DNA of 64,000 bases from Chryseobacterium elymi (GTDB lineage: Bacteria; Bacteroidota; Bacteroidia; Flavobacteriales; Weeksellaceae). The notes below the pieces were generated by a model that was not told the origin of the DNA, did not search any database, and saw only the letters and a program-made list of their open reading frames with translations. How positions within the stretch are numbered: the stretch's first letter is position 1; each line of letters begins with the position of its first letter. This document shows positions 28,864 to 38,402 of the stretch, piece after piece. Both the position numbers and the translations under genes were made by a program. The stretch covers positions 62,001 to 126,000 of the forward strand of contig NZ_QNUH01000001.1 of the NCBI RefSeq assembly GCF_003385495.1, read 5' to 3'.

Positions 28864-29790
28864 ATGAATCGAAAAATAACCCTCGTAATACCGGTTTATC
28901 GTTCGGCCCAATTCCTTCACAAAACCTTAGAAGCCGTTGACATCCAAAGAAAGGAGTCCGGTTGGGATTTGGAAGTTGTTCTGGTTGAAGATGGAAGCCC
29001 GGATAACAGTTTCGAAGTGGTGGAAGAGCTTGCCAGGAAATATTCTTATATCAAAGGAATTAAACTTTCAAGAAATTTCGGCCACCAGATCGCTGTAAAA
29101 ACAGGTCTCCATTATGCTACCGGCGATTACATTGCTATTATTGATGATGATTTGCAGGATCCTCCGTCTCTTCTTCCCCGTTTTTTTGCACAGCTTGACT
29201 TAGGATATGAAGTCGCCTATGGTGTGAGAAGAAAAAGAAAGGAAAGCAGATTAAAAAAATTGGCATATACCGGATTCTACAGACTGCTTGATTTTATAAG
29301 TGAGACCAAAATACCCTTAGATTCCGGCGATTTCTGTGTGATGACAAAGAATGTTAAAGATAAAATGCTGACCCTGAATGAACAGAACCCTTATCTGAGA
29401 GGAATAAGAGCCTGGGTGGGCTTTAAACAAATCGGCCTGGAATATGACAGAAGTGGAAGAATAGAAGGAGAATCCGGATATTCATTAAAAAAGCTTATAA
29501 AAATCGCTAAAGACGGCATTTTTTCTTTCTCATCCCTTCCTCTTCAAATCATTAGTTTATTAGGAAATATAGGATTGCTCATCTCTATAGTATTCAGCCT
29601 TTTTACAATCATAAGATATTTTACAAATGAAATTGAAGTAGCCGGCTATACCACTATTATCATTATTATTCTTTTCTTTAATTCTATCCTGCTGATCAGC
29701 TTAGGAATTATAGGAGAATATATTTACAGAATTTATAATGAAGTGAGAAACAGACCGTATACCATCATCGAAAAAACAGTCAACACCTAA
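28864..29790 (+). CDS. Polyprenyl-phosphate glycosyltransferase with two C-terminal membrane spans (GtrB/DPM1-like)
   Basis: 308-residue GT2 enzyme of the DPM1/GtrB type. LVIPVYRSAQFL and VEDGSPDNS (41-49) lead to D94-D-D-L-Q-D99-PP, typical of transferases that load a sugar on polyprenyl phosphate. Two long hydrophobic spans follow at about 218-250 and 258-290, and it ends EYIYRIYNEVRNRP. It may supply a lipid-linked sugar used on the periplasmic face, possibly by the GT-C-like protein two genes downstream. Confidence 0.92.
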   Translation: MNRKITLVIPVYRSAQFLHKTLEAVDIQRKESGWDLEVVLVEDGSPDNSFEVVEELARKYSYIKGIKLSRNFGHQIAVKTGLHYATGDYIAIIDDDLQDPPSLLPRFFAQLDLGYEVAYGVRRKRKESRLKKLAYTGFYRLLDFISETKIPLDSGDFCVMTKNVKDKMLTLNEQNPYLRGIRAWVGFKQIGLEYDRSGRIEGESGYSLKKLIKIAKDGIFSFSSLPLQIISLLGNIGLLISIVFSLFTIIRYFTNEIEVAGYTTIIIIILFFNSILLISLGIIGEYIYRIYNEVRNRPYTIIEKTVNT

Positions 29791-29844
29791 AATTTATTTC
29801 AGTATCCCAATATTATTTACCCCTTTAAACGTTTAAATACACAG

Positions 29845-30633
29845 ATGAAAGACAAAATAGAATCAATTATTGATACCGCTAAGTTTAATTATGAATACAA
29901 AAACGGAAAATTTGTATTTCTTGAATTCGATGAAGACATTGTTTCTGACTCCTTAGACAAGATCAAAACTTTTTTCAAAAAATATGTATGGCTATATGAG
30001 CTTCTCATTTATATCATCGCTCCTTTATACCCTTCACGGTATTTTTTCTTACGAAGAATTCTTAAAAAGACCAAAAATACAGATAAAATTGTTGTCAATC
30101 TCGGGAGCGGATATACAGATCTGAGAGATGATATCATCAATGTTGATCTTATTCCCTACAATCCGGTGAATGTCGTTTGCGATATTACCAAACTCCCTTT
30201 TAAAGATAACTCTATAGATCAGATCATCAATATTGCTGTTCTGGAGCATGTTCCGGATCCGCAGGCCGTTATTGCAGAGATCCACAGGGTTTTGAAACCG
30301 GGCGGGGAACTCTTATGTGAGATTCCTTTTATGCAGGCTTTTCACGCGTCTCCTTATGACTTTCAAAGATATACATATGAAGGGATCAAAGTACAGTTCA
30401 GTGCTTTTAAAGACCTTAAAATACACTCCATAAGCCCTACAGGAGGGATGCTTTGGCCTTTACAGGAATGGATTGTCATGCTGTTTTCTTTCGGTATAAA
30501 ACCTCTGCACAATATCTTACTGATCATTGTGATGTGCCTTACCTTCCCTATTAAATTTCTGGATGTGATTTTACAGTATCACCCAATGAGTAAAAATATT
30601 GCCTCCGCATTTATTTTTGAATGCAAAAAATAA
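29845..30633 (+). CDS. SAM-dependent methyltransferase, class I
   Basis: 262-residue protein with a methyltransferase core. Motif I is VNLGSGYTD (84-92), then D101, CDITKLPFKDNS and EHVPDP (134-139), and RVLKPGG closes the domain. A hydrophobic stretch near the N-terminus (about 50-62) and one near 215-240 suggest membrane association. In a glycan operon it may methylate a sugar or a chain end, which could be the end signal read by the Wzt C-terminal domain; that link is inferred. Confidence 0.9.
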   Translation: MKDKIESIIDTAKFNYEYKNGKFVFLEFDEDIVSDSLDKIKTFFKKYVWLYELLIYIIAPLYPSRYFFLRRILKKTKNTDKIVVNLGSGYTDLRDDIINVDLIPYNPVNVVCDITKLPFKDNSIDQIINIAVLEHVPDPQAVIAEIHRVLKPGGELLCEIPFMQAFHASPYDFQRYTYEGIKVQFSAFKDLKIHSISPTGGMLWPLQEWIVMLFSFGIKPLHNILLIIVMCLTFPIKFLDVILQYHPMSKNIASAFIFECKK

Positions 30634-30639
30634 TATGCC

Positions 30640-32271
30640 ATGGACAAATTACTTCAAAATCCAGTTAAAATATCAATTTATTTTGTATTTATAATTGGAT
30701 CTTTACTGCTGGCATATCTTACATATGCCAATCTTGATAAGGGATTTATCTTTAATGATGAAGCTTATTATCTTTCATACTACAAAAATAAGGGAGAGAG
30801 CTTAAGCTTTGACAGAACGAATTTTTTCAGAATATTCAGATTTCTTTATACACCTAATGTTTATCATTTCAGAATTATTTCGATCACAACACTCGTGCTG
30901 AGTAATTTTTTACTTTGCTTTTCGGTCTTTAAATACCTTAATTTAAAAAACAATATTTTTATTTTAAGCTTTTTGGGAATCCTTATCGGGTTTGAAAGCT
31001 GGGCAATCAGTAACCTTATTATTCATCAATATATTGGGAACACTATATTAGTGAATACTGGTGTTTCCTTGATATTAATATCATTGATTACCAAAAGGCA
31101 GATCATCCAGATTTTGGCAGGGTTTATTTTATCTTTTGTTTTGTTTAACGGAAACTCCCACAGTATTGTTATAGCTCCCATATTTGCTTTTATCATTTTA
31201 TGTGATCTCAAGCGGTGGAAAACTAATATCATTTGGTTTTTAACGGGCCTTATATCGGGAATTATTATTTATTTCAGTTTCCTTGATACTTTAGACAACT
31301 TTATTGATCAGCTCAGATTCCTTAAAGATTATCTTGGTTTTCATAGGAAACAACATTCTAAAACCTTTATGGTACTTTGGTGTGTTTATCTTTTCTTAAA
31401 TGGAATCTTACCTTCAGCAATCGCATTTTTTCTATTGTGGAGATCCAAATTTTCTGAGAATTCCATTAAAATATTCGATAAGGTTTTAGCTGTAATCGGG
31501 ATTATCACTGTTGGATTGTTTATATTCTCGAACCCTTGGTATATTTTTTCTTTTATTGTTTTTACTCACCTGCTTGCCGTAAGATTTTGTACCGATAAAA
31601 CAGAATCGAAAAGAAATAAATATCTGATTATCTTAATTTTAATAATCCCCTATTGTCTGGCATTTGGTTCTCAGACATGGTTTCATATACGTCTTTCTGT
31701 TTACAAATATTATTACTTCCTTCTGATATTTATATGCTTAATAAGACTGTATAGAAACATTCTGTCGATTTCAGGCTACCTTTTAGCCCTATCTGTAATG
31801 ATCATTACCTTTCCCGATGTTCTTAAGACAAAAGGCTGGAAAGATTTTGTCTTTACAGAACAGACAGAAAAAGTAAAGATAAACGGATATGACCTCTACC
31901 TGGATAAACAAAGAAAAAAAGATATAGAAGATTTACGTCCCTATCTCCAAAATCAACCTAATGTCATTTACTCGAGTAATCACCTGATAGGATACCTGTA
32001 TATTCTTGATGCCAACCCTCCTATCTATTATTACTTTCCTTTAAAAGATTATATGCATTATATCATCAAGAAATTGGGAAAAACCCCGGATGATTATATT
32101 TATATTGAAAGTAACGACTATCCTTTCAGCCCGAAAGAATTCGTACCTTTAAAATTCGTAAATCATCCTGAACACTATAAAGTGGTAAAAGCAGGAAGGT
32201 TTACCTTATATCTTCCTCCAAATTTCAAAAAAATTAAAACAAATGTGCGGAATAGCTGGAATTATAACTAA
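30640..32271 (+). CDS. Polytopic membrane protein, GT-C glycosyltransferase-like
   Basis: 543-residue protein with about 10-12 predicted spans. After the first span comes the acidic motif FNDEAYY (D40, E41), a hallmark of GT-C transferases of the ArnT/GT39 kind that use polyprenyl-phosphate sugars outside the membrane. The last 150 residues are soluble. It could use the product of the DPM1/GtrB-like enzyme encoded just upstream. Its 3' end overlaps the asnB start by 29 bases. Confidence 0.75.
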   Translation: MDKLLQNPVKISIYFVFIIGSLLLAYLTYANLDKGFIFNDEAYYLSYYKNKGESLSFDRTNFFRIFRFLYTPNVYHFRIISITTLVLSNFLLCFSVFKYLNLKNNIFILSFLGILIGFESWAISNLIIHQYIGNTILVNTGVSLILISLITKRQIIQILAGFILSFVLFNGNSHSIVIAPIFAFIILCDLKRWKTNIIWFLTGLISGIIIYFSFLDTLDNFIDQLRFLKDYLGFHRKQHSKTFMVLWCVYLFLNGILPSAIAFFLLWRSKFSENSIKIFDKVLAVIGIITVGLFIFSNPWYIFSFIVFTHLLAVRFCTDKTESKRNKYLIILILIIPYCLAFGSQTWFHIRLSVYKYYYFLLIFICLIRLYRNILSISGYLLALSVMIITFPDVLKTKGWKDFVFTEQTEKVKINGYDLYLDKQRKKDIEDLRPYLQNQPNVIYSSNHLIGYLYILDANPPIYYYFPLKDYMHYIIKKLGKTPDDYIYIESNDYPFSPKEFVPLKFVNHPEHYKVVKAGRFTLYLPPNFKKIKTNVRNSWNYN

Positions 32272-34042
32272 TAATGCTGTAAACTATCAAAATGAACTTC
32301 AAAGAATGACAGATGCCATTGCGTATCGCGGTCCCGATTCTTCGCACTTTGAATTTTATGATAATGCAGCTTTAGGCCATCGCCGACTTTCAATTATAGA
32401 TTTATCTGAAAATGGTAAACAACCTATGTTTTCCAGTACAAAAAAGGAATGCATTGTGCTGAATGGTGAAATTTACGGCTATCAGGCTATAAAAGATCAA
32501 TATTCAGACTATGCTTATCATGGAAGCTCAGATACTGAAGTGATTCTGGCCATGTATCAGAAGAAAAAGAAAAACCTTATTCTTGATCTTCCGGGGATGT
32601 TCGCTTTTGCAATTTGGGACGAAGAAAAACAGGAGCTGTTCTGTGCGAGAGACCGTTTCGGAGAAAAACCTTTTTACTACACTATAGGAAAAGATGGTGA
32701 ATTCATCTTTGCTTCTGAAATTAAAGCCATTCTGGCCTCAGGATTAATAAAGCCTGAAATTGACAAGGCACAGATAGCCTATTATCTAAAAAACGGCTAC
32801 ATTCATCCTCATAAAACGATTTATAAGAACATTTTCAATCTTAAACCTGCCCATACTCTGGTATATAAAGGAGGAAAAATAGATATAAAACCTTACTGGA
32901 CTATTCCTGCAGAAACCTCAAAACTGAGTATGGATGAAAGTATTGAAAAATTCAAATATCTTTTAGACAATGCTGTAAAAAAACAGATGGTTGCCGATGT
33001 CCCTATAGGATCTTTTCTTTCAGGAGGCTTGGACTCCAGTACTATCGTCGCTATTGCCTCAAAATACAAGGAGAATATAAAAACGTTGGTTTACGGCTAC
33101 GATGGCGGTGGCCTTAACGAGATGCCATATGCACAGGCCATTGCAGATAAATATAAAACAGACCATCATATCCTTTTAGATAAAAAACAAAAGATTTCTG
33201 AAACGTTGCAGGAAGTTTATTCATATATGGATGAGCCGTTGATGGATTCCTCCTTGCTTCCTACCCATCTTATTTTCAAGGAAGCTTCAAAAGATCTGAA
33301 AGTAATCCTTTCGGGAGATGTAGGCGATGAGCTTTTCGGAGGGTACACTTTTTATAAATACAATATCGACCTTTCACAAAAAGGCTATTACCCGGGGTAT
33401 CTTTCCAAAATGCTTCTTTTGGCTGATAAATTCAGGGATATTGGATCGGAAAGACGTCTCAGAGCAGAATATAGTGATCCTCTGGATTATCATCAGAATA
33501 AAGTCCGGAATTATTTTTCTGTTGCAGAAATCAGAAAACTGGGAATCACCGATGAAGTTCCAGGGCAGGATTTCAGCTTTAAGCCAACTAATGACGATTT
33601 TAATGATCTCATGCGGATCGATCTGGAAAAGTATGTCCCGGCCAATATGTTATTGAAGGGAGACAGAACTTCCATGTACAATTCTGTAGAGGTAAGAATC
33701 CCGTTTTTGGATGTTGATTTTGCGGAATTCTGTATCCAGATGCCTTGGCAATACAAAGTCAATTCAACGGAGGATAAGATTATACTAAGAAAAGCATACT
33801 CCCAAGCCTGGACAGAAGAAATTGCGACCCGTAAAAAGACCGGTTTCGGGGCTTCTGTAAAAGACTGGTTTAAAGAACCTGAACTTCAAAATTTAAGCAG
33901 GGATCTTCTTGAAAATAAAAACAGCTATATATTTGAATTTCTGGATTTTGACGAGGTACAGAAAAAGCTTAACAGGGATCATCAGCACTGGAGCTTACTG
34001 ATTTTAGCGCTTTGGTTTCAAAACAATAAAAAACATGTATAG
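32243..34042 (+). CDS. asnB: Asparagine synthase (glutamine-hydrolysing)-like amidotransferase
   Basis: 599-residue AsnB-type enzyme. The N-terminal glutaminase begins MCGIAGI with the nucleophile C2, and has AYRGPDS and LGHRRLSIIDLS. The synthetase half has the pyrophosphatase loop SFLSGGLDSS and LSGDVGDELFGGY. In O-antigen loci, relatives (for example WbpS) convert sugar uronic acids to uronamides; with ugd in this locus that role is plausible here. Free asparagine synthesis is the alternative. Confidence 0.92.
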   Translation: MCGIAGIITNNAVNYQNELQRMTDAIAYRGPDSSHFEFYDNAALGHRRLSIIDLSENGKQPMFSSTKKECIVLNGEIYGYQAIKDQYSDYAYHGSSDTEVILAMYQKKKKNLILDLPGMFAFAIWDEEKQELFCARDRFGEKPFYYTIGKDGEFIFASEIKAILASGLIKPEIDKAQIAYYLKNGYIHPHKTIYKNIFNLKPAHTLVYKGGKIDIKPYWTIPAETSKLSMDESIEKFKYLLDNAVKKQMVADVPIGSFLSGGLDSSTIVAIASKYKENIKTLVYGYDGGGLNEMPYAQAIADKYKTDHHILLDKKQKISETLQEVYSYMDEPLMDSSLLPTHLIFKEASKDLKVILSGDVGDELFGGYTFYKYNIDLSQKGYYPGYLSKMLLLADKFRDIGSERRLRAEYSDPLDYHQNKVRNYFSVAEIRKLGITDEVPGQDFSFKPTNDDFNDLMRIDLEKYVPANMLLKGDRTSMYNSVEVRIPFLDVDFAEFCIQMPWQYKVNSTEDKIILRKAYSQAWTEEIATRKKTGFGASVKDWFKEPELQNLSRDLLENKNSYIFEFLDFDEVQKKLNRDHQHWSLLILALWFQNNKKHV

Positions 34043-34153
34043 AATCATAAAAATAGAACTGGTACAAAGTGATTATCCAAGTAAAAGAATATTTTAAATA
34101 AAATCACTTCCCTTCATTTTGAATGAACAATTAAAAGCAATATACAGCAAGGC

Positions 34154-35089
34154 ATGAATATCTCTGTAATTATACCTGTTTACAATGCATCCGAGTTCTT
34201 GGAGAAAGCGGTAGATTCTGCTTTACAGTTTGAAGAAGTAAAAGAAATTGTACTGGTTGAGGATAAATCCACAGACAATTCATTAGAAATCTGTCAGAAG
34301 CTGGGTTTAAAAGACTCAAGGATTACATTATATCAGCATCCGGATAAAGGAAACCACGGGGCAGGAGCTACAAGAAATTTAGGACTCGAGAAGGCAGCCT
34401 GCGAATTTATCTCATTTTTGGATGCGGATGATTATTATCTTCCAAACCGTTTTGAGGCAGAAAAAGAAATCTTTAAAGAGCAGAAAGTTGAAGGTATTTT
34501 TGGAGCTATCGGCATAGAATATTTATCTGAAAAAGGCAGAAAAGAATTTCAGGATAAGTTTAAAAATATATCATTGACTACTGTTAATTTTCCTGCTGAA
34601 GGGGAAGACGTTTTGAAAGGTTTACTGGGCTTAACTTCTAAAATGTTCGGAACGTTCTTTCATTTGAACACCCTTACCCTCAGAAAATCAGCACTAATGA
34701 AGAATAATCTTCGCTTCAACGAAAATCTTCGGGTACATCAGGATTCCGATTTTATTATCAAATTAGCGTATCACTGTTATCTAAAATCAGGCGTTATAGA
34801 TAAAGCAATTGCGATAAGAGGGGTTCATGACAATAACAGAATTACCAAAATCATAAGATATTCACCGCAATACAATCAGAGGCAGTCTCTTTTATGGAAA
34901 TCATTAAACGACTGGGCAGATTCCAACCCATTGCCACCAGACTGTAAAAGAAAGATTTATTTAACGTACAAATCATTTGATTTATCCTTAAAAACAGGAT
35001 TCAATAAATATCTTTGTACTTTTATAGAAGCGATTAAAAATCCCCAAATAATAAAAACACAATACCGTTTTACGTATCTCAACCGATAA
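34154..35089 (+). CDS. Glycosyltransferase family 2 (tandem copy 1)
   Basis: 311-residue GT2 enzyme. ISVIIPVYNASEFLEKAVDS, VEDKSTDNS and the metal motif D90-A-D92-D93 are present. It is a close tandem paralog of the next gene: both share LYQHPDKGNHGAGA, FLDADDYYLPNRF, RVHQDSDF or a close form, and GVH-NNRIT. A 111-base gap separates it from asnB. Confidence 0.93.
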   Translation: MNISVIIPVYNASEFLEKAVDSALQFEEVKEIVLVEDKSTDNSLEICQKLGLKDSRITLYQHPDKGNHGAGATRNLGLEKAACEFISFLDADDYYLPNRFEAEKEIFKEQKVEGIFGAIGIEYLSEKGRKEFQDKFKNISLTTVNFPAEGEDVLKGLLGLTSKMFGTFFHLNTLTLRKSALMKNNLRFNENLRVHQDSDFIIKLAYHCYLKSGVIDKAIAIRGVHDNNRITKIIRYSPQYNQRQSLLWKSLNDWADSNPLPPDCKRKIYLTYKSFDLSLKTGFNKYLCTFIEAIKNPQIIKTQYRFTYLNR

Positions 35090-35091
35090 AA

Positions 35092-36033
35092 ATGAAAATA
35101 TCCGTAGTTGTTCCCGTTTATAATGCTGAAGAATATGTCTCACAAGCCGTAGAATCAGCCCTTCAGTTTGAAGAAGTATATGAAGTTATCTTAATTGAAG
35201 ATAAATCTCCAGATAACGCCCTCCAGGTTTGCCAGAAATTAGCCGAACAATATGACAGAGTTAAGCTTTACCAGCATCCTGACAAAGGAAACCATGGTGC
35301 CGGAGCTTCCAGGAATTTGGGAATAGAAAAATCTACAGGAGATTTCGTTGCTTTTCTGGACGCAGATGATTATTATCTTCCCAACCGTTTCGATGCCGAA
35401 AGGGAACTTTTTGCAGAATCAAAAGTAGATGGTGTTTATGGGGCACTGGGTGTACATTATTATTCTGAAAAGGCTAAAGAACAATATTACCCTTTATTTG
35501 GAGACAGGCTTACCACCGTATATAAAAAACACAGCCCTAAAGATGTTTTTCTCGGGCAGATCCATATGCTTGGAAGCTTTGGCCTTTTCAGTATTGATAC
35601 ACTGACTGTACGCAGGGAACCATTAATGAAAAAAATGAAAACCCTATTCAGAACAAATCTGAGGCTTCATCAGGACAGTGAATTTCTTTTTCGCCTTTCC
35701 TACTATCTTGATCTTTATCCTGGTATTTTAGATAAATCTATTGCTATGAGGGGGGTACATGAAAATAACCGCATCACCCAGGTAGACTCTAAAAAAATAA
35801 AACCATCCAGCACAAGAGTTTTATTCTGGAAAGAAATAAACAGCTGGGCAGCCGGTGAGGAAGCTATGCCGGATAATGTAAAGCGGCATATCAACAGGAT
35901 GTACCGAAGCTTTCAGATAGCCAATGCCCCGACTGTAAAAAAATGGGGAATGATCCTGAAATACCTGATTGTAGATTATAAGAGCATACGTTCCGGACTT
36001 TACAATATCAATTTCAGAGATGATTTATTTTAA
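35092..36033 (+). CDS. Glycosyltransferase family 2 (tandem copy 2)
   Basis: 313-residue GT2 enzyme, paralog of the gene two bases upstream. The metal site D90-A-D92-D93 and all flanking motifs are conserved, so both copies look active. The central part (about 125-185) is the most different, which suggests different acceptors. Last gene of the plus-strand operon; its end faces the SGNH gene after only 12 bases. Confidence 0.93.
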   Translation: MKISVVVPVYNAEEYVSQAVESALQFEEVYEVILIEDKSPDNALQVCQKLAEQYDRVKLYQHPDKGNHGAGASRNLGIEKSTGDFVAFLDADDYYLPNRFDAERELFAESKVDGVYGALGVHYYSEKAKEQYYPLFGDRLTTVYKKHSPKDVFLGQIHMLGSFGLFSIDTLTVRREPLMKKMKTLFRTNLRLHQDSEFLFRLSYYLDLYPGILDKSIAMRGVHENNRITQVDSKKIKPSSTRVLFWKEINSWAAGEEAMPDNVKRHINRMYRSFQIANAPTVKKWGMILKYLIVDYKSIRSGLYNINFRDDLF

Positions 36034-36045
36034 GCTGAGTTTGGA

Positions 36046-36981
36046 TTATTTTAATTTTTGGTCTGATTTAATAGAATCTGCAATCTGTGAAGTAAGTACT
36101 TTACCGGATTCTCTGTACATATGATTTCCATCTGTATACATAAAATCATCAGCACGATTTGAAAAATCAAAAAACTTTACATGCTTTTTCTTTGAGAGAT
36201 CTCCCATCAGCCTGCTGAATCCCGGAAATTTTTCATTTTCAAGAGTGATGATGTTTTTAGAAACAGGAATCCGGACCAAATAGACCGTCCCTTTTGGTTT
36301 TAGGTAGTCTATTATATCATTAATCGCTTTCAGCCTCTCCTGTGACAAAGTAGAATTTCCCAGCATTGCTTTATAATATTGCGTTTTTTCCGCAGTTCTG
36401 GCCGCTACAGAATCTTTATTCATGTCTACATTCACTTCCATCCACCCGTCTTTATGAAGATAAGTATTTGACCTTCCTAGGGCTTCCCTTTCAAGATATA
36501 TTTTAAACCAGCTTCTGTTATAATTTTTGAGTAGGTATTCATAATTAGGGGACAGATCATAAAAACACATATTTTTAAGCGGAGAATTCTCTTCCGGAAA
36601 ATCTTCTTTTTTCTTCACAATATTATTCAGGGACAGGTTCCAGGGATTCACGGTAAGGATAAAAATTCCATTCTTAGTGTCCGGATCCAGTTTTTTTTGT
36701 AAAGCATTGAAATAGATCTGTCCATAAGGAGATTGCACAATATTTAAAGAAAAGTTGTCAAACGGAACAGAAAGATTATTTTTCAAAACTTCAGGAACGA
36801 TTCCCTGCACGCTTCTGGAGTCTCCCAAAATGATATTCTGTGGTTTTTCAGCAGCAAAATGCCTGTAATTATCATCTGTATTTCCGTCAGCATAAGACCC
36901 GAGAAACAGCAGGACGGCAACGATACCAATGATATAAAATGATATTTTAAATAAAAATTTTCCCATATTAAAACTGTTCAT
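36046..36981 (-). CDS. SGNH/GDSL-like protein with N-terminal membrane anchor (DltD/AlgJ-like role)
   Basis: 311 residues from the ATG at 36981; an ATG at 36966 (one base after the MBOAT stop) is an equally possible start. A single membrane span (about 11-29) is followed by a periplasmic domain with the nucleophile motif G53-D-S-R56 and a late D284-GN-H287 pair, the SGNH catalytic pattern. Such proteins accompany MBOAT acyltransferases (DltD with DltB, AlgJ/AlgX with AlgI) and help move the acyl group to the glycan. Last gene of the FkbH-led cassette. Confidence 0.82.
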   Translation of the reverse strand: MNSFNMGKFLFKISFYIIGIVAVLLFLGSYADGNTDDNYRHFAAEKPQNIILGDSRSVQGIVPEVLKNNLSVPFDNFSLNIVQSPYGQIYFNALQKKLDPDTKNGIFILTVNPWNLSLNNIVKKKEDFPEENSPLKNMCFYDLSPNYEYLLKNYNRSWFKIYLEREALGRSNTYLHKDGWMEVNVDMNKDSVAARTAEKTQYYKAMLGNSTLSQERLKAINDIIDYLKPKGTVYLVRIPVSKNIITLENEKFPGFSRLMGDLSKKKHVKFFDFSNRADDFMYTDGNHMYRESGKVLTSQIADSIKSDQKLK

Positions 36982-38383
36982 AGATAAAACTGCCGTTGGC
37001 AAATACTCCGTAATACATGATCATGAAGATCAAAAAAATATAAAAGGTTCTTCTCACCAAAGGATTAAATCTTTTAATATCAAGCCCATGCTCCTGATCT
37101 TTATTGATCCAGTCAATTAAGATAATTATTCCTATTAAACCTAAAATTTTAATTTTAAGAAACTGAGGAATGGAAAAAAGCGAAAGACTGAAAATCCTTT
37201 CATACATTCCGAAGGCACTTTTGAGATCCGGAGCGGCAAAAAGTACCAGCGCAAAACATACCATCAACATAGTTAACACCATATTTCCCAATTCCTTAAG
37301 TGTAGGAAAATTCCCCGAAATCTTTTTCTTTTTGTTAAGCTTATCCTTTATAATGAGTGGAATATAATAAAGCCCGTGAAGCAGCCCAAACAAGACAAAT
37401 GTAAACCTTGGGCCGTGCCATGCTCCGATCAGCACAAAATTGAGAATAATGGCTGCAATAAGCCCTCTTTTCCCATAATCCCTGAACTGAATAACCAGAG
37501 GGGTAAAAACATATTCTGTAAGCCACGAAGTCAGCGAAATATGCCATTTTCTCCAGTATTCAGCAATGTTCTGAGCAAACAGCGGAAAGGCAAAGTTTTT
37601 GGTAATCTTAAAGCCAAGGAGTCTTGCAAACCCTACTGCCATATCGGAATACCCGGAGAAGTCTGCATACAGCTCAAAAAGAAACAGAATGGCTCCCAAG
37701 GCAACCGTACTTCCTGAAAGATTCTCGTAATTATGGAAAATCCCTTGTGTAACTGGCGTAATACTATTCGCTATAACCAGCTTTTTAAATGCGCCGTAAA
37801 GGATTTGTCTTGCGGCATCAGCACCTGCTTCTGTTGTGAAAACTCTCTCTTTTTTCAGTTGGGGGAGTAACAGACTTCCTTTATCTATAGGTCCCGAAGT
37901 CATACTCGGGAAGAAAGCAATATAATTGAAAAATGCCAAAATATCTGTTTCAGGCTTCAGTTTGTTATTTTTAATATCAAGAAAATAACTTACAATCCTG
38001 AAGGTATAAAAGCTGATTCCCAAAGGCAAAATAATACTAAGCGTAAGCTTGTTTTCAATACTGAATAACTTGGCAAAGGAATCAATAAAAAATCCGAAAT
38101 ACTTAAAATAGAAAAGGGTTCCTATCGCCAAAATCAGACCTAAATTGATATAAATCTTTTTTGTCCGGCCTTGGCTTTCACCAATTTTAAACCCTAAATA
38201 GTAAGCCAAAGCAGAACTTCCTGCCAGAAGAGCCAGAAATCTCCAATCCCAAAAACCATAAAAAACATAGCTTGAAATCAGTAAAAGAATATTCTGTAAT
38301 TTCAGATTCTTTTTACATACAAACCAGTAAAAACCGAAAACGGCAGTAAAAAAAAGCAAAAAAGCAATAGAAGTAAACTGCAT
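36968..38383 (-). CDS. MBOAT-family membrane O-acyltransferase (AlgI/DltB-like)
   Basis: 471-residue polytopic membrane protein of the MBOAT family. Histidines H281 in YWRKWHISL, H323 in GAWHGPRF and H336 in LLHGLYY are the conserved catalytic region. LGISFYTFR and ADFSGYSDMAVGFARLLGF are typical of AlgI/DltB. The family transfers an acyl group across or within the inner membrane to a glycan. Here it follows genes that build or modify an acyl group on a carrier protein, so the ACP at 39.5 kb is its likely donor, in parallel with DltC and DltB. Confidence 0.93.
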   Translation of the reverse strand: MQFTSIAFLLFFTAVFGFYWFVCKKNLKLQNILLLISSYVFYGFWDWRFLALLAGSSALAYYLGFKIGESQGRTKKIYINLGLILAIGTLFYFKYFGFFIDSFAKLFSIENKLTLSIILPLGISFYTFRIVSYFLDIKNNKLKPETDILAFFNYIAFFPSMTSGPIDKGSLLLPQLKKERVFTTEAGADAARQILYGAFKKLVIANSITPVTQGIFHNYENLSGSTVALGAILFLFELYADFSGYSDMAVGFARLLGFKITKNFAFPLFAQNIAEYWRKWHISLTSWLTEYVFTPLVIQFRDYGKRGLIAAIILNFVLIGAWHGPRFTFVLFGLLHGLYYIPLIIKDKLNKKKKISGNFPTLKELGNMVLTMLMVCFALVLFAAPDLKSAFGMYERIFSLSLFSIPQFLKIKILGLIGIIILIDWINKDQEHGLDIKRFNPLVRRTFYIFLIFMIMYYGVFANGSFIYEQF

Positions 38384-38402
38384 GATCTTTGTTTAAATCT
38401 CA

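Noticed and set aside
36982..37002. TTG start seven codons upstream for the SGNH protein
   Set aside because: It would deepen the overlap with the MBOAT gene, and two ATG codons lie just downstream before the membrane anchor.
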